A DNA stretch of 56,447 nucleotides from Bradyrhizobium sp. Ai1a-2 (GTDB lineage: Bacteria > Pseudomonadota > Alphaproteobacteria > Rhizobiales > Xanthobacteraceae), in contig NZ_AUEZ01000058.1 in NCBI RefSeq assembly GCF_000426245.1, forward strand, positions 1-56,447, read 5' to 3'. The notes under the pieces were generated by a model. That model had not been told where the DNA came from, did no database searches, and saw only the letters and a program-made list of their open reading frames with translations. Made by a program: the position numbers and the translations under genes. Each line of letters begins with the position of its first letter. Positions within the stretch are counted from its first letter, which is position 1. Shown piece after piece: positions 29,106 to 38,951 of this stretch.

Positions 29106-32100
29106 ATGTACAAAGTCGCGGGAACGCTCCACCTCAGTGCCGGCGATCTGGTGGGGCATCTGAACTGCCGCTATTTGACGTCTCTCGACCTCAAGGTCGT
29201 CGACGGCGAGTTGGATAAGCCCAAGATCTGGGATCCGGTGCTCGAAGTGCTGGCCGAGCGGGGTTCGCTGCACGAGCGTGCATTCGTCGAGCACATCGAG
29301 GCCGACGGCCGGGCCGCAACGGTCGTGGAAGGCGTGGGGGTCGACGCCAACTCGCTCGCGGCCACCAGCGCCGCCATGGCCAGGGGAGACGCTATCATTG
29401 TCCAGGGCGCGTTGCAGGCGGGGCGCTGGAACGGCCGCGCGGACATCCTCACGAGAGTCGAAACGCCGAGCCGCTTCGGTGCCTGGTCGTACGAAGTCAT
29501 CGATACCAAGCTCGCGCGGCAGACGAAGGGCAGCACGATTCTTCAGATTTCGCTCTATTCGGACCTGTTGTCCGAAATTCAACAGGCCGAGCCGGCATCC
29601 GCGCTGGTCGTCACGCCCGGCACCAACTTCACGCCGGAAACGTACCGCGTCGCCGATTACGCAGCCTACTACCGGCATGTCCGCCGCAGCCTGGAGGAGG
29701 CCGTGTCGGGGACGCTCTCGGGCTCCGTCTATCCCGAGCCCATCGACCACTGCGAGATATGCCGATGGCGGAGGCACTGCGACGAGCGAAGAAGGGCCGA
29801 CGATCACATGTCGCTCGTCGCCGGTATCAGCAAATCGCAGATGGGCGAACTGGAGAGGAATGGGGTGGAGACGATGGCTGCGCTCGCCGCCCTGCCGTTA
29901 CCGCTGCAATGGAGACCCGAACGAGGAAACGTCAAAAGCTTCGAGAAAGTCCGCGAGCAGGCCCGCATACAGGTCAAAGGACGCAAGAGCGGAGCGGTCC
30001 TCTACGAGACCTTGCCGCCGATCGCCGGATTCGGCCTTTCGCGGCTGCCTGAACCTTCGCCGGGCGACATATTCTTCGACTTCGAGGGCGATCCGTTCGT
30101 AGGCGACGGCGGATTGGAATTCCTCTTCGGATACACGTACTCCGACGAAAGCGGCCTGCCGCGGTACGTCGGCGATTGGGCTTCCAACCGTCAGGAAGAG
30201 AGGATCGCATTCGAACGTTTCGTCGATTTCGTGACCGATCGCCTCAAGACCTATCCGGACCTGCACATCTACCACTTCGCGCCCTACGAACCGGCGGCGA
30301 TGAAACGCCTCATGGGCCGATATGCGACGCGCGAGAACGAGGTCGACAACCTGCTGCGCGCCGAAACCTTCGTCGACCTCTATTCCGTCGTCCGCCACGC
30401 CATCAGAGCCAGCGTGGAAAGCTACTCCATCAAGAAGCTCGAGCCTCTGTATTCCTTCGTCAGAAACGTTCCGCTCGACGACGTCGGTGCGGTGATGGCG
30501 CGGACGCAGGCGCGGCTGGAATTGTCGGCCGCCGCCAGCATACCCGAAAGCGACAAGGAAGCGATCAGGGGCTACAATCGGGACGACTGCTCCTCGACGG
30601 ATGCTTTGCGACGTTGGCTCGAGTCGGTTCGGGCCGACGTCATCGCCGGCGGGGCGATCGTCGACCGGCCGGTGCCGGGGACGTCGGAGGTCAGCGCCGA
30701 ACTCGACGAATGGCACAAGAAGGTCGCCGCGCTCGTTGAACGTCTAACGGAGGGTGTGCCGGACGACGTCGCGGAACGAAGCTCCGAGCAGCAGGGGCGT
30801 TGGCTTTTGGCGTTCATGCTGGATTGGCATGGGCGCGAGAACAAGGCCGTCTGGTGGGAATATTTCCGGCTTCGGGACCTGTCCGCTGAAGATCTACTTC
30901 ACGAGCGCGACGGGATCGCGGACCTGACATTCCTGCAGCAGGTCGGCGGAACAGCTAAGGTCCCGGTTCATCGGTATCGGTTCGCGCTGCAGGACACCGA
31001 CATCCGCTTCGGAGATAAGTTGCACAGCATCGGCGGCGACGATTTCGGACGGGTCGTCGCGATGTCCCTCGATGATCGTACGATCGACATCAAGAAGCGC
31101 GGAGACACGGCCTCTTTGCATCCCGAGGCGGTCTTCACACACAGCTTCGTCGGCACTCAGGTTCTCGCCGACTCGTTGATGCGGATCGGCGAATACGTGG
31201 CCGACCATGGAATGGTCGGGGAGGGCAACCATCGCGCCGCCCGCGATCTGTTGATGGCGGCGGCTCCGCGACTGGTAGGGCAGGAATTCCAGGAGGACGG
31301 GGAAACGACCATGCAGGCTGCGATCCGCATAGCGCTCAGTCTCGACAGCAGCGTCTTTCCGGTACAGGGGCCCCCGGGAGCTGGAAAGACCTATACTGGC
31401 GCTCGGATGATCTGTGCTCTCGCCAAGGACGGGAAGACGGTCGGGATCACGGCGAACAGCCACAAGGTCATCCGCAACCTTCTGGACGAAGTCGTCTCCA
31501 CCGCCCGCCAACAGGGCCATCCGATCGAATGCATCCAAAAGCCGTCCGAAAAGGAGGACGATCTGCCGGGACTGCGCTTCACGACGGACAACGCGGCGTT
31601 TCTCGATGCTCTGAATTCCGACTGCATGGTCGGAGGTGCGACCGCCTGGTTCTGGGCCCGCCCCGACGCGGCGGGTATCGTCGACGTACTCTTTATCGAC
31701 GAAGCCGCCCAGATGTCGCTCGCGAACGTTCTCGCCGTCTCGCCGACCGCGCGGAGTATCGTCCTGTTGGGCGATCCGCGGCAACTCGAACAGCCGATCA
31801 AAGGGAGCCATCCCGACGGAGTCGACGTCTCCTCTCTGGACCACATCCTCGGTCCCCACGCCACCGTACCTCCCGACCGTGGCCTCTTCCTGCCAGAGAC
31901 GTGGCGCCTGCATCCGCAGATTTGCTCTTTCAACTCCGAGATGTTCTACGACGGCCGCCTGCATCCCCACCCCGGCCTGGAGAATCAGAAGATCACATCG
32001 ACCGGCAGGCTGGACGGCAGCGGTCTCCGCTATCTACCCGTAGCGCACGACGGCAATCAGAGCTCGTCGCGGGAGGAGGCCGACGCGATCCGCGACCTCG

Positions 32101-32501
32101 TTTCGGAGATTATAGATAGCGGAACGACCTGGACTGACCGCGACGGCGTCGAGGCCCCGGTCGGTTTGGACGAAATCCTGATCATCGCTCCCTACAACGC
32201 GCAGGTATTCGAGCTTCAGGAGCGCATCCCCGGCGCCCGCATCGGGACCGTGGACAAGTTCCAAGGACGCGAAGCCCCCATCGTGATCTATTCGATGACG
32301 ACATCCAGTTACCTGGACGCTCCCCGCGGAATGGAGTTTCTCTACAGCGCTAATCGATTGAACGTTGCCACTTCTCGAGCGAAATGCATCTGCGTCATCG
32401 TGGCATCTCCGCGACTTTTCGAGGTGGAATGCAAAACCCCCCGACAGATGCAACTCGCCAACGCGTTTTGTCGGTATCTTGAGCTGGCGACGCATCTCTA
32501 A
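29106..32501 (+). CDS. TM0106-type protein: RecB-like nuclease, DEDD exonuclease and SF1 helicase
   Basis: A 1131-residue three-part enzyme. Residues 1-235 are a RecB/Cas4-like nuclease: GSLHE at about 53-57, GRADIL with D113, D133-T-K135 and Q147-xxx-Y151. Cys21 plus Cys216, Cys219 and Cys225 form the split four-cysteine pattern of an iron-sulfur cluster. Residues 320-500 carry a DEDD exonuclease: DFEGDP (D326, E328) and YNRDD (491-495). Residues 750-1131 are an SF1 helicase with Walker A GPPGAGKT (756-763), DEAAQMS, GDPRQLEQP, DKFQGRE and LNVATSRAK. It follows the helicase by 22 bases with GAGG before the ATG. DNA resection of foreign DNA is the likely role, by inference. Confidence 0.92.
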   Translation: MYKVAGTLHLSAGDLVGHLNCRYLTSLDLKVVDGELDKPKIWDPVLEVLAERGSLHERAFVEHIEADGRAATVVEGVGVDANSLAATSAAMARGDAIIVQGALQAGRWNGRADILTRVETPSRFGAWSYEVIDTKLARQTKGSTILQISLYSDLLSEIQQAEPASALVVTPGTNFTPETYRVADYAAYYRHVRRSLEEAVSGTLSGSVYPEPIDHCEICRWRRHCDERRRADDHMSLVAGISKSQMGELERNGVETMAALAALPLPLQWRPERGNVKSFEKVREQARIQVKGRKSGAVLYETLPPIAGFGLSRLPEPSPGDIFFDFEGDPFVGDGGLEFLFGYTYSDESGLPRYVGDWASNRQEERIAFERFVDFVTDRLKTYPDLHIYHFAPYEPAAMKRLMGRYATRENEVDNLLRAETFVDLYSVVRHAIRASVESYSIKKLEPLYSFVRNVPLDDVGAVMARTQARLELSAAASIPESDKEAIRGYNRDDCSSTDALRRWLESVRADVIAGGAIVDRPVPGTSEVSAELDEWHKKVAALVERLTEGVPDDVAERSSEQQGRWLLAFMLDWHGRENKAVWWEYFRLRDLSAEDLLHERDGIADLTFLQQVGGTAKVPVHRYRFALQDTDIRFGDKLHSIGGDDFGRVVAMSLDDRTIDIKKRGDTASLHPEAVFTHSFVGTQVLADSLMRIGEYVADHGMVGEGNHRAARDLLMAAAPRLVGQEFQEDGETTMQAAIRIALSLDSSVFPVQGPPGAGKTYTGARMICALAKDGKTVGITANSHKVIRNLLDEVVSTARQQGHPIECIQKPSEKEDDLPGLRFTTDNAAFLDALNSDCMVGGATAWFWARPDAAGIVDVLFIDEAAQMSLANVLAVSPTARSIVLLGDPRQLEQPIKGSHPDGVDVSSLDHILGPHATVPPDRGLFLPETWRLHPQICSFNSEMFYDGRLHPHPGLENQKITSTGRLDGSGLRYLPVAHDGNQSSSREEADAIRDLVSEIIDSGTTWTDRDGVEAPVGLDEILIIAPYNAQVFELQERIPGARIGTVDKFQGREAPIVIYSMTTSSYLDAPRGMEFLYSANRLNVATSRAKCICVIVASPRLFEVECKTPRQMQLANAFCRYLELATHL

Positions 32502-32756
32502 TCGGCTTCAAGTTCCTGCGGAGGCTTCTGGTCCCGGCACGCAGACTGCCCCAAATTGTAAAGAAAGGCGGATTGCACAGCCGTTTCCGGACGATGGTCC
32601 CGCTTGGTCGGTTTCGTCAGTCACGCTGCCAGTCCGGCCGGATCTTCCTTGACGCCGCGGGCAACGATCCAGAGCGCCCCATCCGGAAGAGCAGCGAAGC
32701 AGAACGAGGTGTACTATTCATTACGGGCTAAATCAAAGCATCAAAGGAACTGAAGA
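32502..32756. other. Gap behind the TerB operon
   Basis: No gene or clear hairpin seen. The next frame starts at 32757. Confidence 0.4.
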
Positions 32757-32906
32757 ATGCCGGACCAGGAGCTCGTCGCGCGTATCCGCGGCCGCTTGCC
32801 GGACGAATTTTCGGCGCGTCTTCTGGATGGTGCCATCGCGGTCCTCTCTCATGAGGACAGTCCCGCGCGCGTTCACCAATCAGCGAGCTCGTTCCGCGAG
32901 CCTAGC
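32757..32906 (+). pseudogene. Short N-terminal fragment of a larger protein
   Basis: A 49-codon frame beginning MPDQELVARIRGRLPDEFSA and running through LLDGAIAVLSHEDSPARVHQF before it stops. From memory this resembles the N-terminus of proteins classed as pPIWI-associating nucleases, which continue for several hundred residues. The rest is missing. The start is preceded by AAAGGAA. It may equally be an unrelated small gene. Confidence 0.35.
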
Positions 32907-33180
32907 GATCACCACCCGATAAGGGCGTAGGGCGATACTTCGGAGCCATCCGGACTATCCAGGCGCAAGAGATCGGATCGCTTTCCGGAACGGGCGAGGA
33001 CGTCTCGACCGCCGGCCAGCACCCGTCTTCTTCATGCCCGCCGGTGCGCTGCTGGCAGGTGTTGTCGAGCAACCGCTGCGCCACGTCCTTCCAGAGCGCG
33101 TTGCCCCCATACAATCGGACTGCATCGGCGGTCTGGATTTCCACTGTCCTCTTGCAGCGACGGCACGAGATGCGCAGCAC
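32902..33180 (-). CDS. Small cysteine-rich hypothetical protein
   Basis: A 92-residue frame starting at GTG 33180. It reads LRISCRRCKRTVEIQTADAV, then ALWKDVAQRLLDNTCQQRTG and HEEDGCWP. The CxxC plus two later cysteines (C-x2-C ... C ... C) suggests a zinc ribbon. I recall similar short proteins in rhizobia, of unknown function. No ATG occurs upstream before a stop, and the last 30 residues look unconserved. It may be real or a fragment. Confidence 0.5.
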   Translation of the reverse strand: MLRISCRRCKRTVEIQTADAVRLYGGNALWKDVAQRLLDNTCQQRTGGHEEDGCWPAVETSSPVPESDPISCAWIVRMAPKYRPTPLSGGDR

Positions 33181-33251
33181 GTGCCGTTGAATCTCGGAAA
33201 GACGTCGCTGCCGCTTCTGCGCTCCGGTCTCGTCGGCGCGAGGGTCTCGAG

Positions 33252-33474
33252 GCGGGTCTCACCCCATGGATCGAGCGCGCCCGTGCCAGTCTTGTCGCAT
33301 CGTTCGCCGGCGGCGTAACGAGTGATGAAGCGGCGGTTCGGGCAGCGATCTCCTTGCCCTCGTCCAACGGACAGACCGAGGGACAGATCACCCGCCTCAA
33401 GCTCGTCAGACGTCAAATGTACGGCCGGGGGGAAACTCGATCTGCTTCAAGCCAGACTAATCGGCGCAGAATAA
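33252..33474 (+). pseudogene. ISL3-family transposase, C-terminal fragment with frameshift
   Basis: The plus strand reads TPWIERARASLVASFAGGV, then EAAVRAAISLPSSNGQTEGQ and ITRLKLVRRQMYGRG, the C-terminal end of ISL3-type transposases. The final residues GKLDLLQARLIGAE appear only after a one-base shift at a run of six G around 33426-33432. Everything upstream of about 33252 is missing. This is a dead insertion-sequence remnant. Confidence 0.8.
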
Positions 33475-33872
33475 GCGGAGCTGCACCAAAAATGCGTCAG
33501 AGCCAAATTTGAACGCCGATTGACAACCTTGAGGACCGAAGCCGCTCGTTCGCCCTCGCGCCTCGAAAGGCTGAGCGCTCAACCTGGGGACCGGAGCGAG
33601 TGCCCGCCACGTTCACGACGACGAATAACTGCAAGGACGTCCGATATCAGATAGCAAGTTCAATGCAGACCGACCGGGGCCTTCACCGGAAGCTTACGTG
33701 AAAGCAGCTGCGGCGCGGACATCTGCATTACTTCTGCATTACTTCTCTTGAGCAAATCGCCTTCCTGCTGGCGGGACCGAAGGCGCGCGCCCCTGTGTTA
33801 CCGAAAACCAGCTGCACCCGAACGTAGTGGATGATGAAGCCGGCAAGGATGGGGCTGATTCCATACACACCA
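33475..33872. other. Gap with no supported gene
   Basis: No frame with a recognisable domain. The stretch lies between an ISL3 remnant and a decayed lipase gene. Confidence 0.4.
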
Positions 33873-34791
33873 TTACGCGAGAGCTGCAATGTAGCGATCC
33901 GGGAGATGATCGCCGATCGACGGCGAAAGGAGTTCAGACAGCGCTCCGAGAATGTCGTGACGAGATGAAAGGGACCGCGGCCCCATGACCAGCCCGCGCA
34001 GTCGTTGGCGAATGTCGCCGAATATCCCGCAGTCAGCCAGCGGGGCATCCGTGTCGAATCTCTTATCCAGATCTTCTGCGCAGAAGCGAGCGCCGCGGGC
34101 GCAGGAGAGCAGGCGACCAACATGATGGAAGTCGAACTCTGTCGGCGGGACCGTAGCGACGATGTCGTCGCCATGAACGAGCCGATAGGTCGTGCCGCCG
34201 AAAGTATTGTTATAGCGAACCCGAAATGGATCGCGTCCAACCCGCGGGCAGCCAAATATATACACTTCCGCTTGGTGAATCGGGATTTCTTCACGTGCCC
34301 TATCGAGAGTTGCGAGCGCAAGGGCGGCTCCAAGGCTATGGCCTGTCACAAACAAAGTTTCGCCAGCGTCAGCAGACCGCCCGATCTCGCGGCCAACTTG
34401 CGTCCAAACAGCGTCGGCGGCGTCCCGAAACCCTTCGTGAATATCGGAACGCTGGTTCCCAAGGCAAAAAATCGGTGATCCAGTTCAGGAGGTCAGCCGG
34501 GTCCGTTCCGGCGAACGCAATGATGCAGCGGCGCGCCTTCCGAGCAATAACGCCGTGCGTGTTGGCCAACGGCAGCGTGCTGCGTGCAGGCTCACGTAGA
34601 ACGTCGATTGACTCGATCGCCCATCTATGGGCGATACGCCTGACCTTTTCTTCGTTAGCAGTCTCGTACGCCAGCTGTGACATCCACGCCATCGCGTACG
34701 CGGTGGTGATCGCAAAGCCGGGTTCCAGCTGCGCTTGTTCGAAGGACATAACCTCGTAATCCGTCTCTTTGCGTTCGATCAGAATACTCAT
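33873..34791 (-). pseudogene. Class-3 lipase gene broken by a frameshift
   Basis: Two adjoining frames together encode one lipase. The first (from ATG 34791) contains MAWMSQLAYE, IIAFAGTDPADLLNWITDFLPWEP. A different frame then continues SDIHEGFRDAADAVWTQVGR and LFVTGHSLGAALALATL, with the nucleophile GHSLG, and later VYIFGCPRVG and YRLVHGDDIV, which carry the acid. The switch falls around 34440-34455. The whole would be a normal lipase of about 300 residues. A sequencing error is possible, but neighbouring genes are also decayed. Confidence 0.75.
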
Positions 34792-34985
34792 GACGCGGCC
34801 CTTCTCCTTTTAGTTGTCATGATCGTTGCGTTGCCCGAGCAGCCGCGCTAGGCGAAGCCGCTCCTTCATTTCGATGTGTTTCCCCGCAAGTGGTGTTACT
34901 GCAATTATGCTCTGCGAATTCGAGTAGATCTTCACTACAGCCGTTTGGGCCGAAACCGCTAATTTGCAGGTCGACGACTTAGCGG

Positions 34986-36602
34986 CTAAAGGTCCGACAG
35001 ATCGCGGTTTGAGCGCAAGTCCATGATCTCGGAGCAGCAGCAGTGATCTTTATAGAGGGAGAACAACTGGCGCATCATTTCCTCATAACGTTCAATTGGA
35101 TCCGGAAAGCGTGCCTCATAACGGCGCTCGTCGAGACAGCCAACGGGAAACTCAGGGGCCGCCAAGAGACAGCGATTGCATAGCGAACAAGGCTCGGGCG
35201 ATTCGTAATCGGTAAGGCCATCCTCCTCTGCCTTGAGGATGAAGAGCGGCAGGCACGGATTGGCGATCAACGGTCTCACCATGGTAACCGCGTCGCAATC
35301 GCCGTTGAGGATCACTCGGCGAATTCCGCCTAGGGTCTGGAAGGCACCCGTGCATAGGACCTTAATAGCCGGATCCGTAATGGCGGTTCGGATAGCGTGC
35401 GCTGCTTCCGAGTTGACACCTTCGAGGCTACGCGCAGCCGACTTCTTACCCGTGCGAGGCCGCGGGCGTCCGCGCACAAAGTCGAAAAGATTGTCGTACA
35501 GGTGGTGGCGGTTGGTGCGCTCCCACAACATGCGGGCGATTGCTCGAGTCGGCCGGTAGCGAAAGGCCAGATAGGTGAGCCACGTCTTGGTGCCGCTATC
35601 GATCAGAGTTTTGTAGGTGCGTGGCACAAAATCGGCGGGCAAATAGCCCGCAGGATTCCACGGATGCGGGAAAATTGTGCCGGCAGTAACGTGAATCGCG
35701 TTGGCGCCGGCATCAACGCACCACTTGGCGACTTGTATAGCGTCTTCGATCGTGTTGCCCGGCAATCGCCAAGGGTAGACGGCATCATCACCCTCTCGGA
35801 CACTGAGCTTCGCAATCAGCGGCATGTCACGAGTCGCTGACTGGGCGCGAATACCGTCGATCACCTCACGCCAAAAGCGGAAGCGATTCTTAAGTGAGCC
35901 TCCGTATTCGTCATTTCGGTCATTGATCGCCGAACTGATGAATTGGGTGAACACGTATCCATTACCGGAATGCAGCTCAAGACCGTCGATGCCGGCTTCG
36001 ATTGCTCGTCGTGCGCCGGCAACGAACATTGCAACGAGCTCTCTGATTTGTTCCACGCTCATGCGGCGTCCGCGCAACCCGTTAAAGAAATCGGGCCGCT
36101 CAGTTGGAGCCCATGGCCGCAGGTCGCGATGGTTGAAGGGGGGCTTGTCGAGGTTCTCAATGCCGCCGAGATCGCGTTGACGGCCGGAATAAGACAATTG
36201 CAGAAAGTACGGGCAGTCATTCGGCAGCGAGAGCTTCAGGCGCCGCCAGAAGTCGATTTTGTCGTCGGTATCGATGAACGCGTAGTTGGGCAGAACGCGA
36301 CCGCCGACGTGTACCGGCACGTGCGACGAGATGATGGCTCCTACCCCACCCTTCGCGAAAGTCTTCTCGAAATTGATGCGCCACTCGCTCCCTGAGCCAT
36401 CGAAATTGTCGATTCGGCCGGAAATGCTCGAACGCAGCATGCGGTTCTTGATGCGTACGCGACCTATTTCGAACGGCGCACCAATGATAGGCCCATCCAC
36501 GGAATCTTCCTCCTTGGTAATTTGATCGCCGTAGGCCGTAGACAATTCAATGATCCGGCTGATTCCGCAAAGCACCGCGCCGACCACGCCCGCTCTTAGC
36601 AA
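34986..36602 (-). CDS. Old-yellow-enzyme-like NADH:flavin oxidoreductase
   Basis: A 538-residue protein. The N-terminal part is a TIM-barrel flavin reductase: GAPFEIGRVRIKNR, the family HSGNGYVFTQFISSAINDRNDEYGGSLKNR and later TAGTIFPHP. Near the C-terminus C-x2-C-x2-C-x10-C (CSLCNRC ... GC) probably binds a 4Fe-4S cluster, as in 2,4-dienoyl-CoA reductase-type members. A second NAD/FAD domain, usual in those enzymes, is absent. The first 35 residues include a hydrophobic stretch; the start is uncertain and a shorter protein beginning near the DGPIIGAP segment is possible. The substrate is unknown. It reads as intact among pseudogenes. Confidence 0.85.
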   Translation of the reverse strand: MLRAGVVGAVLCGISRIIELSTAYGDQITKEEDSVDGPIIGAPFEIGRVRIKNRMLRSSISGRIDNFDGSGSEWRINFEKTFAKGGVGAIISSHVPVHVGGRVLPNYAFIDTDDKIDFWRRLKLSLPNDCPYFLQLSYSGRQRDLGGIENLDKPPFNHRDLRPWAPTERPDFFNGLRGRRMSVEQIRELVAMFVAGARRAIEAGIDGLELHSGNGYVFTQFISSAINDRNDEYGGSLKNRFRFWREVIDGIRAQSATRDMPLIAKLSVREGDDAVYPWRLPGNTIEDAIQVAKWCVDAGANAIHVTAGTIFPHPWNPAGYLPADFVPRTYKTLIDSGTKTWLTYLAFRYRPTRAIARMLWERTNRHHLYDNLFDFVRGRPRPRTGKKSAARSLEGVNSEAAHAIRTAITDPAIKVLCTGAFQTLGGIRRVILNGDCDAVTMVRPLIANPCLPLFILKAEEDGLTDYESPEPCSLCNRCLLAAPEFPVGCLDERRYEARFPDPIERYEEMMRQLFSLYKDHCCCSEIMDLRSNRDLSDL

Positions 36603-36725
36603 CCGCTCGCCTGCATCACCGCCTTGCCGTCATCATATCGAGATGCTTGGCGAACCGTTTGCCGCAGACCTTCACGAAATTGCCTTCGAGCGCTGCATTC
36701 CTCTGCAAACGATCCATGCGGTCGT

Positions 36726-38951
36726 CTATTTCGACACCGACTGCGCCGAAGCCCCCGCCCATTTCTCCATTTTGCCGAGAGTCCCCCAGCCGGTCATGGC
36801 CAAGAAGATCGGCAGAAGGACTTGGCCGAGCGGGAAGGATCCGACCAAGCCCGTAAGTGCTGCGGGCAGAGCGGGGCCCGCGGCCTGCAGCACCGCGGTG
36901 ATGACCGCGCCGATGATGCCGATCGCACTCTTCTTACCGTCAAGCAAGTTACCGATAGTCTGCCCGAGCGCGCCGTTCACGGGCCCGAGCTTTCCGGCGG
37001 GGCCCAGGATCACCTTGAGCAGATCGAGAATCTTCTGCGTCTGCTCCTGGTTCGGTGCTGTCCCGGGAATCGGGGGCTGCTGTGGAAGCAGGTCCTTGAA
37101 CGTCTGCAGCAGCTCTTTCAGTTGCTTTAGCGCGGGCAGGTCCGGTTGCGTCTGCGCCGGAATCGTCGCCGGCAAGTTGGCATCGCTCGCCGGCACCGAT
37201 CCGCCGGACGCCGATCCGCTGATCAGCCGCTGGATCAGAATGGGCAGAACGATCGCCAACGGATCGGACAGCTGCGGCACGGGCGGGACTTGACCTTGCG
37301 TCGCGGCCGGCTTTCCGGTCAGCACCGCGATCAGGAGATCGTTGATGTTCGGTTGCTTGCCGGCGAGCACCGACTGCAGGATGATCGGCAAAATCATCAT
37401 TAAGGGATCGGCTTGCCCCTGTCTTGAGAGATCCTCAGCCATTGGTTTCTCCTTCAGAAGGGTCATTAACACGAGTACAAGCAGCTGAACGGGATCGAGC
37501 GGCCGCGGTGCCGGGATCGACAACGGCGCTCGCTGTTTGAGGTCCACGATCTCTTCAACTTTTTTCAAGAGCGCGTCAGCCTCCGGGCGGATCTCCACCT
37601 CCTGACGATTGATCGGCCCCCAATGCTTGCGCAGCACGCGCAGGCCGACCGCGGCGGCCTCAGCCGCGAAAGCAGGGCAGGTCTTGCACAGGCGCTGGAA
37701 AGCGACGCCTTCGCCGCTGCCGAAGTTTTCGGTCTCTTCAGGCTGCAGGCCCTCCTGGAAGATCGACAGGAATCCGTCCGGCTTGGCCGAGTAGTGGGCG
37801 AACAAGCGCGGTAGCTCGGAACTGGCGTTGCGCGCGTTCCAGCTCATTTGGAAAAGGCCGGCCTCGGCGGTGTCGGCGTCCACGTTGTGGGCCGACTTGT
37901 CGCGACCCTCGAAGTACTTGCCGCTGCTCTCCCGCATGCCTAGCCCGATCAGCAGCACGAACAGGTGCCGCAAGGTCGACTCGCCGGTCATCGAATTGTC
38001 CATGCCGGCGGCTCGGAACTGTCGGTCATACCAAGCCAAGGCGTCAGTTCCGTCCTGGCCGCTGTTCATAGCGGCCATCACCAAGGCGGCAGAGTCTTTC
38101 GCTTTCCACTTGGCGTAGACAAGGCCGTAGGTTGCCGCCATGCCCTTAACATAGCCGATCGGCGCAACGCCGCGGTCCTTCCATTTCACGCCGACTAGGT
38201 TTGAGCCGGCAGCGTTACGGATGATCTCATCGACCACCTCTTGCGCGAGCATCGTATCGGTCGGCTTCTCGTTCTTGAATGGCGAGGACGCCAGCAGCAC
38301 GCCCCACGTATGCGATCCCACGATGCCGTCGACAAAGAGATTGTTGTTCGCCTGGAACGAGCGCACGGCGTTCTCTGTGTCGTCGCCGAACACGCCGTCG
38401 GCCGCGATTCCGAGCAGGTTCTGCAGATCGTGGACGGCTGGTCCGGTGTCGCCGCGCTTGAGCTTCGGCGGAAACGCCATAATCTTGCCGGTCGCCGCGC
38501 CTGACAGGTCGAACTTCCATGGCGAGGTGTCATCGAACAGCTTGGGGTCGTCAACTACCGAGACGTGAACATGCTCGCTGTGGTCGCCTGGCCCCTTGTT
38601 GCGAGCTCGCCACTCCCAAGGGTGCAGCTCACTGCTGAAGATGCGGCCGTTGAAGATGACGTATTTGATGCGAGGGTCCTTTTGTCCGCGCAGCGACTCG
38701 GCGAAGGCGAGAGCATCGAAACCGTGCGCCGGGTCGTGGGTGATGTCCAGCGCGGTGACGATACCCTTCCCACCCACGGGAATGTTCGGGTTATGATCGG
38801 ACTTCACGCCTTCCTGCTGGTGGCGTACATCGCCGATCGTACCGTCGTTGCGAGTATCGCGGTCGGGAAACTTTTGAAGGACCTCGTCGATCAGTGTCAC
38901 TAGGCTCTTCGCCAGCCGATTCCGATTATCGCCTTTCCACACCATGACCAT
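36726..38951 (-). CDS. Multidomain peptidoglycan hydrolase
   Basis: A 741-residue protein. Residues 35-135 resemble an M15-like zinc peptidase: SDHNP (H53), ALDIT (D69) and EHVHVS (H127, H129). Residues 161-220 are a peptidoglycan-binding domain (KLKRGDTGPAVHDLQNLLGI, then DGVFGDDTENAVRSFQ). Residues about 300-460 look lysozyme-like, with E341 in GMRESSG and EAGLFQMSWN. The last 200 residues are proline-rich with repeated hydrophobic segments such as MMILPIILQSVLAGKQPN. The ATG at 38951 has GAGGGGG upstream; the frame continues to 39092 without support. No signal peptide is seen. It could be an endolysin-like or secreted lytic protein. Confidence 0.8.
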   Translation of the reverse strand: MVMVWKGDNRNRLAKSLVTLIDEVLQKFPDRDTRNDGTIGDVRHQQEGVKSDHNPNIPVGGKGIVTALDITHDPAHGFDALAFAESLRGQKDPRIKYVIFNGRIFSSELHPWEWRARNKGPGDHSEHVHVSVVDDPKLFDDTSPWKFDLSGAATGKIMAFPPKLKRGDTGPAVHDLQNLLGIAADGVFGDDTENAVRSFQANNNLFVDGIVGSHTWGVLLASSPFKNEKPTDTMLAQEVVDEIIRNAAGSNLVGVKWKDRGVAPIGYVKGMAATYGLVYAKWKAKDSAALVMAAMNSGQDGTDALAWYDRQFRAAGMDNSMTGESTLRHLFVLLIGLGMRESSGKYFEGRDKSAHNVDADTAEAGLFQMSWNARNASSELPRLFAHYSAKPDGFLSIFQEGLQPEETENFGSGEGVAFQRLCKTCPAFAAEAAAVGLRVLRKHWGPINRQEVEIRPEADALLKKVEEIVDLKQRAPLSIPAPRPLDPVQLLVLVLMTLLKEKPMAEDLSRQGQADPLMMILPIILQSVLAGKQPNINDLLIAVLTGKPAATQGQVPPVPQLSDPLAIVLPILIQRLISGSASGGSVPASDANLPATIPAQTQPDLPALKQLKELLQTFKDLLPQQPPIPGTAPNQEQTQKILDLLKVILGPAGKLGPVNGALGQTIGNLLDGKKSAIGIIGAVITAVLQAAGPALPAALTGLVGSFPLGQVLLPIFLAMTGWGTLGKMEKWAGASAQSVSK

